46,163 bases of DNA. Origin: Opitutia bacterium. Its GTDB lineage: Bacteria > Verrucomicrobiota > Verrucomicrobiia > Opitutales > Coraliomargaritaceae. Location: the NCBI GenBank assembly GCA_029248665.1, contig JAQWIW010000033.1:1-46163 (forward strand), in the 5' to 3' direction. Below, one piece after another: positions 9,516 through 18,479 of the stretch (the first letter of the stretch is position 1; each line of letters opens with the position of its first letter). Made by a program: the position numbers and the translations under genes. Under the pieces are notes generated by a model that was not told the DNA's origin, searched no databases, and worked only from the letters and a program-made list of their open reading frames with translations.

Positions 9516-10406
9516 ATGGCGACACACGCATTTAAAGGAACCTACACTGCACTGGCTACACCATTGAAAAATAATCAGGTTGATTACGATGATCTCGCTA
9601 CATTGATAGAGCATCAAATAAATGGAGGTATTAGCGGACTCGTCTCTGTAGGAACAACGGGAGAATCTCCGACTTTGTCGCACGATGAACATTTATCGAC
9701 TATCAAAGCTACAGTAGACCTCGCCAAAGGAAAAGTTCCGGTTTATGCAGGCACTGGTTCCAATTCCACATCGGAGGCCATAGAATTAACCAAGAAAGCA
9801 GATAAGGCCGGAGTTGATGGATTTTTATTAGTCGCACCCTACTATAATAAGCCTAGCCAAGATGGACTCTTTGCTCACTTTAGTGCCATTGCTGAAGTCA
9901 CCGATAAACCGATCATTTTATACTCTATTCCCTCTCGTTGTGGCATAGAAATATCAGTAGACGTAACTGCGAGATTATACGAAAAATACGCACATGTTTG
10001 TTGTATGAAAGCGGCAGAAGGATCTTGCGATAAAGTCGCTCAATACGTTAAAGCCCTTGGAAATGAATTTAGTGTACTCAGTGGTGATGATGGATTAACT
10101 CTACCATTCATGACCTGCGGTGCCAAAGGCGTAATTTCTGTAGCCTCTAATCTGATCGCAAGCCCTCTTGTTGAAATGGTGAACGCCGCAAACAATAATG
10201 ATTATGCAAGTGCTCAAGCCATCTTTCTAAAGTACTATCACTTCTTCAATGCCATATTCCTTGAACCAAATCCAGTACCCATCAAATATTGCTTAAAACA
10301 AGCAGGTATTATTAATTCAGATGCTGTACGCTTACCTCTGTCTGCATTAAAAGAAGAAACTAAAAATGTACTTGATTCACTACTTAATGATTTTCAACTA
10401 GTCTAA
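9516..10406 (+). CDS. dapA: 4-hydroxy-tetrahydrodipicolinate synthase
   Basis: Condenses pyruvate with aspartate semialdehyde in the lysine/diaminopimelate pathway. The (beta/alpha)8 protein of 296 residues has the expected catalytic residues: GTTGES with Thr47-Thr48, Tyr136 in ILYSIPSR with Arg141, and the Schiff-base Lys165 in CCMKAAEG. ATG at 9516 was chosen because it gives the standard N-terminus. The stop overlaps the dapB start by one base (TAATG), so the two are probably translationally coupled. The neighbour makes the next enzyme of the same pathway. Confidence 0.95.
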   Translation: MATHAFKGTYTALATPLKNNQVDYDDLATLIEHQINGGISGLVSVGTTGESPTLSHDEHLSTIKATVDLAKGKVPVYAGTGSNSTSEAIELTKKADKAGVDGFLLVAPYYNKPSQDGLFAHFSAIAEVTDKPIILYSIPSRCGIEISVDVTARLYEKYAHVCCMKAAEGSCDKVAQYVKALGNEFSVLSGDDGLTLPFMTCGAKGVISVASNLIASPLVEMVNAANNNDYASAQAIFLKYYHFFNAIFLEPNPVPIKYCLKQAGIINSDAVRLPLSALKEETKNVLDSLLNDFQLV

Positions 10407-11149
10407 TGAACACCGCTATTAATATTTTACTCATCGGAGCAAAAGGCAGAATGGGACAAGCTATCATTGAATGTGCCTCAGCTCAAAATGCTAAAATCAT
10501 CGGTGCCTGTGATGTAAATGATGATCCGTCCGAATTTATCAGTGATTGTGATGTTATTATTGATTTTAGTTTTTACCAAACTACCCTCGATATTGCAGCA
10601 TTAGCAGTAAAACACAACAAAGGCTTAGTTATTGGCACGACTGGACATGATGCTGATACTAAAACGAAAATTATAGATACAATCTCCGGTAAAATTCCGG
10701 TAGTTTGGGCAGGAAATTATTCAATTGGGGTTAATACCTTAAATTATTTAACTAAAAAGGCCTCAAAGTTACTTCATGAACAATTTGAGGCAGAGGTGCT
10801 TGAAATGCATCACCATGATAAAAAAGACGCTCCTAGTGGTACGGCAGAACGCTTAATCGAAATCTTAAAAGATCAATACAATTTAAATTCTGATCAATGT
10901 GTCCACGGCAGAGAAGGGCAAGTAGGTGCAAGACCTAAACAAGAAATCGGCGTACATGCTCTACGAGGAGGTGATATCGTAGGAGAGCATACTGTGTTCT
11001 TTTGTGGTGATGGCGAGCGAGTTGAACTCACCCATAAAGCTACCGATCGAAAAATCTTTGCTAAAGGTGCGTTATTTGCTGCCCATTGGACAAAAACAGC
11101 AAGCAATGGACTCTTCAATATGGAAGATGTCTTAGGCATCTCTGAATAA
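10406..11149 (+). CDS. dapB: 4-hydroxy-tetrahydrodipicolinate reductase
   Basis: NAD(P)H-dependent reduction that follows DapA in diaminopimelate/lysine synthesis. The 247-residue length fits the family (about 240-270). Visible features are the Rossmann loop GAKGRMGQAI at 13-22, the IGTTGHD segment, and the catalytic/substrate motif HHHDKKDAPSGTA. It overlaps dapA by one nucleotide and is 12 nt before ruvA. The assignment is clear from the sequence and is reinforced by the dapA neighbour. Confidence 0.96.
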   Translation: MNTAINILLIGAKGRMGQAIIECASAQNAKIIGACDVNDDPSEFISDCDVIIDFSFYQTTLDIAALAVKHNKGLVIGTTGHDADTKTKIIDTISGKIPVVWAGNYSIGVNTLNYLTKKASKLLHEQFEAEVLEMHHHDKKDAPSGTAERLIEILKDQYNLNSDQCVHGREGQVGARPKQEIGVHALRGGDIVGEHTVFFCGDGERVELTHKATDRKIFAKGALFAAHWTKTASNGLFNMEDVLGISE

Positions 11150-11161
11150 TTTCGACACTCA

Positions 11162-11770
11162 ATGATAGCATATCTTAAAGGAACCGTTCTCGAATCAAGT
11201 CCTCTGGAACTGATTCTTGATGTTCAAGGCGTTGGTTATTCTATACAAATACCGATCACCACAGCGGAAAAAATACCACCGATAGGACAAGCTTGTGAAT
11301 TACATATTCATTCCGTTTACAGAGAAGACAGTGCTTCACTCTATGGATTTATATCAAAAAATGACAAAGAGTTCTTTCGCTTAATCATTGAAAAAGTTTC
11401 TGGAATTGGACCAAGGATTGCCTTAAGTATACTCAGCAAAATGTCAGTCGAAATTCTCCAAAATGCAATTTTTAATCAAGACACGACACTCCTTGCACAA
11501 TGCCCTGGTATCGGAAAAAAAACTGCCGAACGCTTAGTCATAGAATTGAAAGACAAAGTGAGTGCCCACAGTCAAGCAAGCACAACAGGAATCACCACGG
11601 ACAATGCAAATACCAATTTTCAAAATTCCAAATATCAAGATGCTGTATCTAGTTTAATAACTTTAGGTTATAAATTACCTGAAGCAGATAAACGGGTATC
11701 CAAGGCCCTGCAAAATCTTGGGACCAACGTCCCTACAGAATTAATTATCAAGGAAGCCCTAGGGTCTTAA
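11162..11770 (+). CDS. ruvA: Holliday junction branch migration protein RuvA
   Basis: Binds four-way DNA junctions and loads the RuvB motor. The 202-residue length is standard. The N-terminal OB-fold starts MIAYLKGTV. Tandem helix-hairpin-helix motifs are visible (SGIGPRIALSIL and CPGIGKKTAERLVIEL). A C-terminal UBA-like domain III (DAVSSLITLGY) follows a variable linker. It is the last gene of the ileS-ruvA run, 12 nt after dapB and convergent with ribD. ruvB and ruvC are not in the window. Confidence 0.95.
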   Translation: MIAYLKGTVLESSPLELILDVQGVGYSIQIPITTAEKIPPIGQACELHIHSVYREDSASLYGFISKNDKEFFRLIIEKVSGIGPRIALSILSKMSVEILQNAIFNQDTTLLAQCPGIGKKTAERLVIELKDKVSAHSQASTTGITTDNANTNFQNSKYQDAVSSLITLGYKLPEADKRVSKALQNLGTNVPTELIIKEALGS

Positions 11771-11791
11771 TCTAAGATTTCAATTGATGGC

Positions 11792-12913
11792 TTAAGGCTT
11801 AAGGTAGCCTCTTATTAAAGCGTCCTCACCAAATTGCTGCCGCTTTATATCTATAAGCTCTATACTCTCATCCATAACTTGGGAAAAACGATCAACTCCT
11901 AGAGAATAACCCTTTTGGTCTATTAATAATTTTGGAGCCTGATAGATAAAAAGATAATCCGCCAGACCATTTGCAATTAAATCAGTGGCCAATTTCGGAC
12001 CAGGTTCTATGAAAATTCCAGGAATTTCTTTTTCCGCACAAAGTCTCAAAAATTCTCCGATGTCTAGTTTACCTTCTGATTCATTTATTTTCCAAGATTC
12101 TATTCCATTTGCTTCCAGTGTTTTTACATGATCCTTAGAAGCTTTGTCTCCATAGACAACTGTGGTGGCTGACTTAAAATCATCGGTAAATAGATGGTAG
12201 TTTTTGTAATTTTCCAAATCACGTAATTCACGATTAAAAACAAAACGTCGAGAGCTAAAAATCTCATCCTCTATACGACTTGTTAACTTAGGGTTATCCG
12301 AAGAAACTGTATTTTGAGTCACTGCTATTGCTGGAAACAAACGTCGCCAAGACATAACATCTTTTCTCGCAACCTCTCCTGTGACCCACTTTGAATGACC
12401 TGTAGATGCTGCCATACAGCCATCTATAGTCATCGCTAGCTTTATAGCACAAAAGGGGCGTTTGTGTACTATCCAATGATTGAAAATCATATTCATTTCC
12501 CGACACTCTTCTTCCAAAACTCCAACCTTTACGGTAATTCCAGCAGATTCTAAAAGTGCGATACCCCCTCCTCTATGTCGAGGGTTTGGATCTAAGGTTC
12601 CGATCACGACATGCTTTATTCCAGAGGCAATGATTGCAGCAGTACAGGCCCCAGTTCGACCTTCTGATGAACAGGGTTCTAATGTAACGAATAAGGTAGT
12701 TTCTTCTTTTGGGCTTCCTTCATAAGATTCTAAAGCAATGATTTCAGCATGCTTCCCGCCTGATCGTTTATGATAACCTTCAGAAACAATCTGACCCTCT
12801 TCCACTATTATTGCACCAACCATAGGATTCGTATGTGTTTGACCCCATGCCTTTTTCGCTAGGTGAATCGCGTACCTCATATGGGCGATAAGCTCTTCCG
12901 ATTCTTCTATCAT
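11792..12913 (-). CDS. ribD: riboflavin biosynthesis deaminase/reductase
   Basis: Bifunctional enzyme of the second and third steps of riboflavin synthesis. The N-terminal cytidine-deaminase-like domain shows HAEIIALE and EPCSSEGRTGAC with the zinc ligands His, Cys and Cys. The usual SH of the PCSHxGRTPPC motif is SS here. The C-terminal reductase domain shows KLAMTIDGCMA and NTVSSDNPKLTSR. The 373-residue length is normal for RibD. Its ATG overlaps the upstream hydrolase stop by four bases (ATGA), suggesting coupled translation. No other rib genes are in view, so the pathway is dispersed in this genome. Confidence 0.93.
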   Translation of the reverse strand: MIEESEELIAHMRYAIHLAKKAWGQTHTNPMVGAIIVEEGQIVSEGYHKRSGGKHAEIIALESYEGSPKEETTLFVTLEPCSSEGRTGACTAAIIASGIKHVVIGTLDPNPRHRGGGIALLESAGITVKVGVLEEECREMNMIFNHWIVHKRPFCAIKLAMTIDGCMAASTGHSKWVTGEVARKDVMSWRRLFPAIAVTQNTVSSDNPKLTSRIEDEIFSSRRFVFNRELRDLENYKNYHLFTDDFKSATTVVYGDKASKDHVKTLEANGIESWKINESEGKLDIGEFLRLCAEKEIPGIFIEPGPKLATDLIANGLADYLFIYQAPKLLIDQKGYSLGVDRFSQVMDESIELIDIKRQQFGEDALIRGYLKP

Positions 12914-13542
12914 ATTTGTACAAATGGATTATCCTGTTTTTCAGCTAATACCGTGGTTATAGGCCCATGACCTGAATAAAGCTTTGTCTCATTTGGAAGT
13001 GAATAAATATTTTTAAGAATAGAATTTTTCAATGTATCAAAATTCCCACCCGGCAAATCACAACGACCGATACCACGACAAAAGATAGCATCTCCAACAA
13101 AAGCCAAAGACTCTTGTTTTAAATAAAATAAAAGGCTTCCTGGACAATGACCCGGCACTTCAGAAACTTTCATTTCAAACCCAGCAATGCTTATATCCTC
13201 ATTTTCTTTCAGCCATTGATTAATAGAAAAGCCATTAAACTCAATTCCAGGAATTGAAAAAGAGGCCATAACTTCAGGTTTTTCAAATAACATCTTGTCT
13301 GCTTCATGACCCATAATATCAATCCCCTTTTCAGCAAAAAGATGTGCGTCTAAAATATGGTCCCAATGGCCATGCGTTAACAATAAACTGACTATTTCGC
13401 ACTCTAATGAATTGCTGAGAGCTTCTGCCCAGGCAAAAGCACCTAATGGTGCATCCACGACAAAAGCCTGCTTTGATTCTTCATTAGCGACAAAGTAAGC
13501 ATTGGTTCCAATCGGTTCTAATTCAGCACACTCTAAAAACAT
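12910..13542 (-). CDS. metallo-beta-lactamase-fold hydrolase (glyoxalase II-like)
   Basis: A 210-residue hydrolase with the metallo-beta-lactamase metal site: THGHWDH at 56-62, PGHCPGSL, GDAIFCRGIGR with the bridging aspartate, and a final SGHG histidine. The motif set and size match the small GloB-like group that hydrolyses thioesters. The substrate cannot be read from the sequence, and the long C-terminal substrate domain of classical glyoxalase II is absent. It overlaps ribD by four bases and is divergent from the TPR gene. A hydroxyacylglutathione hydrolase role is possible but unproven. Confidence 0.87.
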   Translation of the reverse strand: MFLECAELEPIGTNAYFVANEESKQAFVVDAPLGAFAWAEALSNSLECEIVSLLLTHGHWDHILDAHLFAEKGIDIMGHEADKMLFEKPEVMASFSIPGIEFNGFSINQWLKENEDISIAGFEMKVSEVPGHCPGSLLFYLKQESLAFVGDAIFCRGIGRCDLPGGNFDTLKNSILKNIYSLPNETKLYSGHGPITTVLAEKQDNPFVQI

Positions 13543-13610
13543 TATATTTGTATTCCTTAAAGAACATTAGAATAAAATTATATTGGCAAATACAATAGAA
13601 TAAATTATAC

Positions 13611-14528
13611 ATGATGACATATATGAAAGACTGCTTACTGCTTTATGCCCTTTTTTACTGTATAGTTTTTTCAAACTTATATGGACAAGTAGAAACAACT
13701 ATGCCTGATCAGCCGGAAGTAATCATTGTCAATACGAGCCAGTTAGATGCGTTTCAAAATTTAGAGGCTAAGAATTATGAATTAGCGATAGAACAATTCG
13801 ATCAACTACTTAAAGAAAGACCCAATTATATTTCTGCCTTAATGGGAAAGGCCAAGAGTTACTTAGAATTTGGCCAATATCAAGAAGCCTACGATGCCTA
13901 TTTGAAGGCATTAGAGAAAGACCCATCGGATCATTATTCATTAGAAGGGTTAGGACATGCCGCAATGTTTCTCAATCAAGCTGATTTAGCCTTAACCTAC
14001 TATAAGAGAGCCCTTGTTTACAGACCCTATGATGCTCAGCTATATGAAGCAATTGCTGTATCACAAATGTGTACTAATAATTATTTAAATGCCGCAGAAT
14101 CAGCAAAAATGGCTTCTTTAATGTATAATAAAAAAAATATTGCAGCTCCTTATCCATTAATCCTGTCCTACTTTTCCTACGCCTTAATCAATGACCAAGA
14201 AAATATGAATCAAGTCTTAGCATATACTAAAGACTTCAATTTTTCACAGATATGGCCTTATCCTATTATACAATTTATAAAAGGAGATATAGACGCTTTA
14301 AAAGTCATTAGCCACATTCAGTCAGAAAAACAAGAAATTGAAGCTCATACTTATATAGGATTAAAGCTTAGACTGAATCAGCTATTTGATGAATCAGAAA
14401 TACACCTAGATTGGGTACGCAATTCAGGCAAAAATAATGTTTTAGAAACACTCATTGCAAAACACACTCCAAAGCATCCTGAAGGCAGCGATTCTGAAGA
14501 CAGCATTAGTCGCTTATTTCATGATTAG
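13611..14528 (+). CDS. secreted TPR-repeat protein
   Basis: A 305-residue protein with a hydrophobic N-terminal stretch (CLLLYALFYCIVFSNLYG) that looks like a signal peptide or anchor. Residues about 45-185 contain three to four tetratricopeptide repeats, for example YELAIEQFDQLLKERPNY and YQEAYDAYLKALEKDPSD, a protein-protein interaction scaffold. The rest is helical, with an acidic tail. Start is ATG at 13611; in-frame ATGs at 13614 and 13623 are alternatives. Its 3' end overlaps the convergent murJ by 23 bp. A periplasmic or envelope assembly role is possible. The partner is unknown. Confidence 0.75.
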   Translation: MMTYMKDCLLLYALFYCIVFSNLYGQVETTMPDQPEVIIVNTSQLDAFQNLEAKNYELAIEQFDQLLKERPNYISALMGKAKSYLEFGQYQEAYDAYLKALEKDPSDHYSLEGLGHAAMFLNQADLALTYYKRALVYRPYDAQLYEAIAVSQMCTNNYLNAAESAKMASLMYNKKNIAAPYPLILSYFSYALINDQENMNQVLAYTKDFNFSQIWPYPIIQFIKGDIDALKVISHIQSEKQEIEAHTYIGLKLRLNQLFDESEIHLDWVRNSGKNNVLETLIAKHTPKHPEGSDSEDSISRLFHD

Positions 14529-16065
14529 ATTTCAAAGATTTCACAAAAGAAAGGTCTGAAATCTTAAAAATTTTAAGTACGCAAAAGTAGCACCCTACGC
14601 TCATTGGAATTAATAAAGAGACGCTTACAAAAGCATAAATTTTATGGGTGAAATCAAAATAAGATAACCCTACTTTACCTAAGAGACAAATCACGGTAAT
14701 CATCGATAATCCGATAAGGATTGGCAGAAAAAGATCTTTCAACCCTTTCCTAAAGGAAATCATGTAGCTTTCCTTCATTGCTTGTACTGCAAAAATAGTA
14801 TGCAAAATGGCTGATAAGAGATTGGCAAAAGCAAGTCCATAAACACCCCAAATATTCATAAATATAATGCTAAAAATAGTATTCAAAATCAAAACTATTA
14901 TCGATAAACGAACCGGCAATTTCATATTTTTTCCAGCATAAAAACAACGAATGGCGTATGTCGTAATCGAATAAAAAGGTAAGGCTAAAGTATAGATGAC
15001 TAGAATTGGAACTGTCGCATTAACGTCAGATAAGTCAAAGGAACCCCATTCAAATAATACGATTAAAATTTCCTTCGAAAGTACACTTAAACCTACTGAC
15101 GCCGGTAACACTATAATTAAAATAAAACGTGTACCTCTAAGTATCACTTCAATAAATGAATCAAGTGAATCTTCTTCAAAGGTTCGAGACATCATTGGGA
15201 AAAATACAGTAACAATCGCAATTGTAAAAACACCTAATGGCAATTCCATCAATCGACTCGACACATACAAAAAAGAAACTGCAGTATCATCTAGCGTATG
15301 GGCTAATAGACGACTGACTAAAATATTTATTTGCAATACAGCCGCCCCTAATAAGCTTGGAAAAAATAATAACCAAAAAGATTGAAAGGATTCTGAAAAC
15401 TCAGCCGCATCACTTTTTCGATCAAGACTCCATCCCTGATTTCTTAAATCCATTAGAGGCAAAAGCAACTGAAGCAAGCCTCCCAGTAAAACACCACCAC
15501 AAAGCCAAATAATTATTCCTGATTCACCTCCACCTTTGCTGATACCAATTAAAACAGTAATAATTAAAACGAGATTAAACAATACTGGGGCAAAGGAAGC
15601 TGAAAAAAATCGACCGATAGAATTTAAAGCGCCACTAAAAATAGCGGCTAAACAAATAAAAATCATATATGGCAATAGCCATTGAAATATTTTTAAAGAA
15701 AGTACCCAACGTTCAGGCAAAGCATCGATACTTAAAAATACCTGCACAAGCAAAACCAAAACTACTGCTAATCCAGCCAATAAATAAGTCCATCTTGCGA
15801 TAAAATGACTAAAAAAAGCCAAAGCTGATTGAACATTCTTTTTTTTAACAATCGTTGAAAAGACAGGAATAAAAGCTGAAGACAGTGCTCCTTCACCAAA
15901 GAGGCGACGAAATAGATTGGGTATAGTAAACCCTACAATAAATGCTGAGCTCCAAGCACTTGCACCCAGAGCAGCAAAAATCAAGACATCACGAAGCAAC
16001 CCGGTCACACGGGATAATACGGTAGTCAAACTGACCGACACTACATTTTTTAGATCTTTGCTCAC
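14506..16065 (-). CDS. murJ: lipid II flippase MurJ
   Basis: Integral membrane flippase of the MOP superfamily that moves lipid II across the inner membrane for peptidoglycan synthesis. The 519-residue length and about 14 hydrophobic segments fit MurJ/MviN. Characteristic motifs are seen near the N-terminus (SRVTGLLRDVLIFAALG, FTIPNLFRRLFGEGALSSAF) and in the middle (SSRLMELPLGVF, TVFFPMMSR). The start is GTG at 16065. The 3' end overlaps the TPR gene on the other strand. The gene is divergent from pta with about 150 bp of AT-rich sequence between. Confidence 0.94.
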   Translation of the reverse strand: MSKDLKNVVSVSLTTVLSRVTGLLRDVLIFAALGASAWSSAFIVGFTIPNLFRRLFGEGALSSAFIPVFSTIVKKKNVQSALAFFSHFIARWTYLLAGLAVVLVLLVQVFLSIDALPERWVLSLKIFQWLLPYMIFICLAAIFSGALNSIGRFFSASFAPVLFNLVLIITVLIGISKGGGESGIIIWLCGGVLLGGLLQLLLPLMDLRNQGWSLDRKSDAAEFSESFQSFWLLFFPSLLGAAVLQINILVSRLLAHTLDDTAVSFLYVSSRLMELPLGVFTIAIVTVFFPMMSRTFEEDSLDSFIEVILRGTRFILIIVLPASVGLSVLSKEILIVLFEWGSFDLSDVNATVPILVIYTLALPFYSITTYAIRCFYAGKNMKLPVRLSIIVLILNTIFSIIFMNIWGVYGLAFANLLSAILHTIFAVQAMKESYMISFRKGLKDLFLPILIGLSMITVICLLGKVGLSYFDFTHKIYAFVSVSLLIPMSVGCYFCVLKIFKISDLSFVKSLKSNHEISD

Positions 16066-16183
16066 AATTGAAATTGAATTTAAGATAATAGGATGTAATT
16101 GATAAAATTGAAGTAAATTATTTATGAAAAAAACGATAAAGCTCGATTTATTTCATGAAACAATTATTCGATAGAGTATCAGG

Positions 16184-16189
16184 TATAAT
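16184..16189 (+). promoter_or_regulatory. candidate -10 element for pta
   Basis: A perfect TATAAT hexamer lies 30 bp before the pta ATG, in the intergenic region shared with murJ. No convincing -35 box is found 16-18 bp upstream (the bases there read CAATTA), so this is a weak candidate. Confidence 0.35.
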
Positions 16190-16218
16190 TATCTTTCAAT
16201 TAATTCGTTAAAATCAAG

Positions 16219-17298
16219 ATGTCTTTAATCAATAATTTATGCATACGACTAGAACGTCACCCGAAACGGGTAGTCTTCCCAGAAGGCAATGACGAACGAA
16301 TACTACAAGCTGCACGTAAATTTGCCGTCAAAAAATTAGGCATACCTATTCTCTTAGGGGATCGAACAGAAATCAAGACTCTAGCCAATCAATTAGATAT
16401 CAAACTTGATCATATTAGAATCATTGACCCTCTGAAATCAGAAGAGCGACCTCGCTTCAAACAATTCCTGCAATCCATATACCGTTTTAGAGATAAAGGC
16501 GAAATTGACTTAGAGGATCTCCTTAACAAAAATACCTATTTTGCCACATTAATGTTAGCCACTAGTCAAGCTGACGCCATGGTCTCAGGGGCAAATTCTC
16601 AAGCTTCAAGTTCATTAAGACCGCTTTTACGAGTCATTCCATTTCAGAATAAAAATAAGCTCATCTCGTCACTTAATATTTTTGATTTAGAAGATCAAAC
16701 CACGGGTAAAGACAAAGAGCTATTTCTTGCTGATTGTGCCGTCGTTCCTGAACCGAGTATCGAAGAACTGGCTCAAATTGCCATTAACACCGCTGTACTT
16801 AGTTATCAATTAACCAATAAAAAGCCGAAGGTGGCATTCTTGAGCTATGCAAGTCATTCCATTGGAAAAGACAGCCATGCTTCAATACAAAAGATGAAAG
16901 CAGCCACTCAGCTAGCAAAAAAAATAGCTAGATCTCTTGAAATAGATATGGATATAGATGGTGAGCTTCAACTAGACGCTGCTCTCGATCCTAGAATCGC
17001 CGAAAATAAATCGCTCACAGGCTCTGTCGCTGGAAATGCAAACGTTCTCATATTCCCTGATTTACAATCAGCCAACATCGCTTCTAAAGCAATTAATTAC
17101 TTTACCCATAGCCGACAATATGGCCCTATTTTAACCGGTTTTTCTAAACCTGCGGCAGAAATCAGTAGAGGTACTTATGCGGGAGATATCTTTGGAACTG
17201 CTGTAATGGTTGCCTCACAGGCCATAGATCATGATCTTCTATACCCTACCCCAGATAATGCACTTAACGTAGACATTAAAGACATTCTCAAACAGTAA
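16219..17298 (+). CDS. pta: phosphate acetyltransferase, catalytic domain only
   Basis: Transfers the acetyl group between CoA and phosphate in acetate metabolism. The 359 residues correspond to the C-terminal catalytic PTA domain of the long E. coli enzyme (714 residues). Visible family segments are VVFPEGNDERILQAA at the N-terminus, ATLMLATSQADAMVSGA, FLADCAVVPEPS, GELQLDAALDP and NVLIFPDLQSANIASKA. The N-terminal P-loop and DRTGG portion is not fused here; a protein with exactly those domains is encoded 17 nt downstream. An ackA partner is not visible in the window. Confidence 0.93.
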   Translation: MSLINNLCIRLERHPKRVVFPEGNDERILQAARKFAVKKLGIPILLGDRTEIKTLANQLDIKLDHIRIIDPLKSEERPRFKQFLQSIYRFRDKGEIDLEDLLNKNTYFATLMLATSQADAMVSGANSQASSSLRPLLRVIPFQNKNKLISSLNIFDLEDQTTGKDKELFLADCAVVPEPSIEELAQIAINTAVLSYQLTNKKPKVAFLSYASHSIGKDSHASIQKMKAATQLAKKIARSLEIDMDIDGELQLDAALDPRIAENKSLTGSVAGNANVLIFPDLQSANIASKAINYFTHSRQYGPILTGFSKPAAEISRGTYAGDIFGTAVMVASQAIDHDLLYPTPDNALNVDIKDILKQ

Positions 17299-17315
17299 GG
17301 TTATAAATAATCATA

Positions 17316-18479
17316 ATGGACATCCAATCACTATTCGAAGGGCCTGATGACTCTGAAATATTAAAATTGCCTAGAAATAAGAGCACTAAAAGGATCTTTA
17401 TTGCTGCCACCCGAATGAATGACGGTAAAACGACAACAAGCCTTGGACTTTATTCGGCGCTCAATTACGGAGAAAAGAAAATAGGCTACATTAAGCCCGT
17501 AGGACAAAGATTTGTTAATATAGACGGGGAAAAGATTGATGAAGACAGTTTCCTTCTCACTAAAACATTTGATGTATCTACACCCATACAAGCAATGAGC
17601 CCCATTGTAGTGGATAAAGATTTCACCAAAATCTTTTTAGATGATTCAGAAAAAATTTATCCAAAAATCGCAAATCGCTTGTGCCGCTCTTTTGATCGAG
17701 CTGCCTATGAAAAAGACTATATTATTATTGAAGGAACTGGTCATGCCGGCGTCGGATCTGTATTTAATCTATCCAATGCCCAAGTAGCTAAAATGCTAAA
17801 CGCTAAGGTTATAATTGTCGCTAGTGGTGGCATAGGAAGACCCATAGATGAAATTGCCTTAAATCAAGCTCTCTTTGAAAAAGTAGGTGCCGACATTATA
17901 GGTGTTATTATAAATAAAGTTCAGCCCAATAAATTTGATTTCATTAAGCACTATTGCGGTAAGGCTCTAAAAAAAATGAATTTGGAACTTCTCGGAGTCA
18001 TCCCTGAAAATTCTAAACTTGCAGAACCTAGCCTCTCTCAAATCATTAATGAAATAAACGGAGAATGCCTCAATTCCACCAATAATATTGAGTCAAAGAA
18101 AATCAAAAAAGTCATCGTTGGAGCAAAAACGGGACTCAGTACCATTGATGATATTGAAGAAGGAACATTAATTATTTCCTCTGCTGACCGTGAAGACATC
18201 ATTCAGTCCTGTATTAAATCTAATAAAGCAGTCATGCTATCTGGGATTATCTTAACAGGGCCAATCAAACCCAACGATGGAACACTAGCTGACATTCAAG
18301 CATCACAAATTCCTTTCATCCTTTCAAATGATAATAGTTATTCGGTAATCAGTCGTATGAATAAAATAAATATCAAAATACAACCGCATGACACTGATAA
18401 GATATCAATCATTAAGGAAATTCTAAAGTCGAATGTAGACTTAAAGAAAATTGAGGCAGCCTTTGAACTAAGCCTTTGA
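17316..18479 (+). CDS. P-loop (BioD-like) + DRTGG protein, detached Pta regulatory half
   Basis: A 387-residue protein starting with a BioD/CobB-type nucleotide-binding domain: P-loop variant MNDGKTTTSLGL near residues 34-45, YIKPVGQ, IIEGTGHAGVGSVF, and IGVIINKVQP. It continues into a DRTGG-like domain (IEEGTLIISSADREDI...AVMLSGIILTG). This is the domain order of the N-terminal half of long phosphotransacetylases, where it acts as a sensory/regulatory part. Immediate linkage to a short pta (17 nt) suggests the two proteins assemble into the equivalent complex; that is an inference. Its 3' end overlaps the convergent chelatase gene by 12 bp. Confidence 0.82.
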   Translation: MDIQSLFEGPDDSEILKLPRNKSTKRIFIAATRMNDGKTTTSLGLYSALNYGEKKIGYIKPVGQRFVNIDGEKIDEDSFLLTKTFDVSTPIQAMSPIVVDKDFTKIFLDDSEKIYPKIANRLCRSFDRAAYEKDYIIIEGTGHAGVGSVFNLSNAQVAKMLNAKVIIVASGGIGRPIDEIALNQALFEKVGADIIGVIINKVQPNKFDFIKHYCGKALKKMNLELLGVIPENSKLAEPSLSQIINEINGECLNSTNNIESKKIKKVIVGAKTGLSTIDDIEEGTLIISSADREDIIQSCIKSNKAVMLSGIILTGPIKPNDGTLADIQASQIPFILSNDNSYSVISRMNKINIKIQPHDTDKISIIKEILKSNVDLKKIEAAFELSL

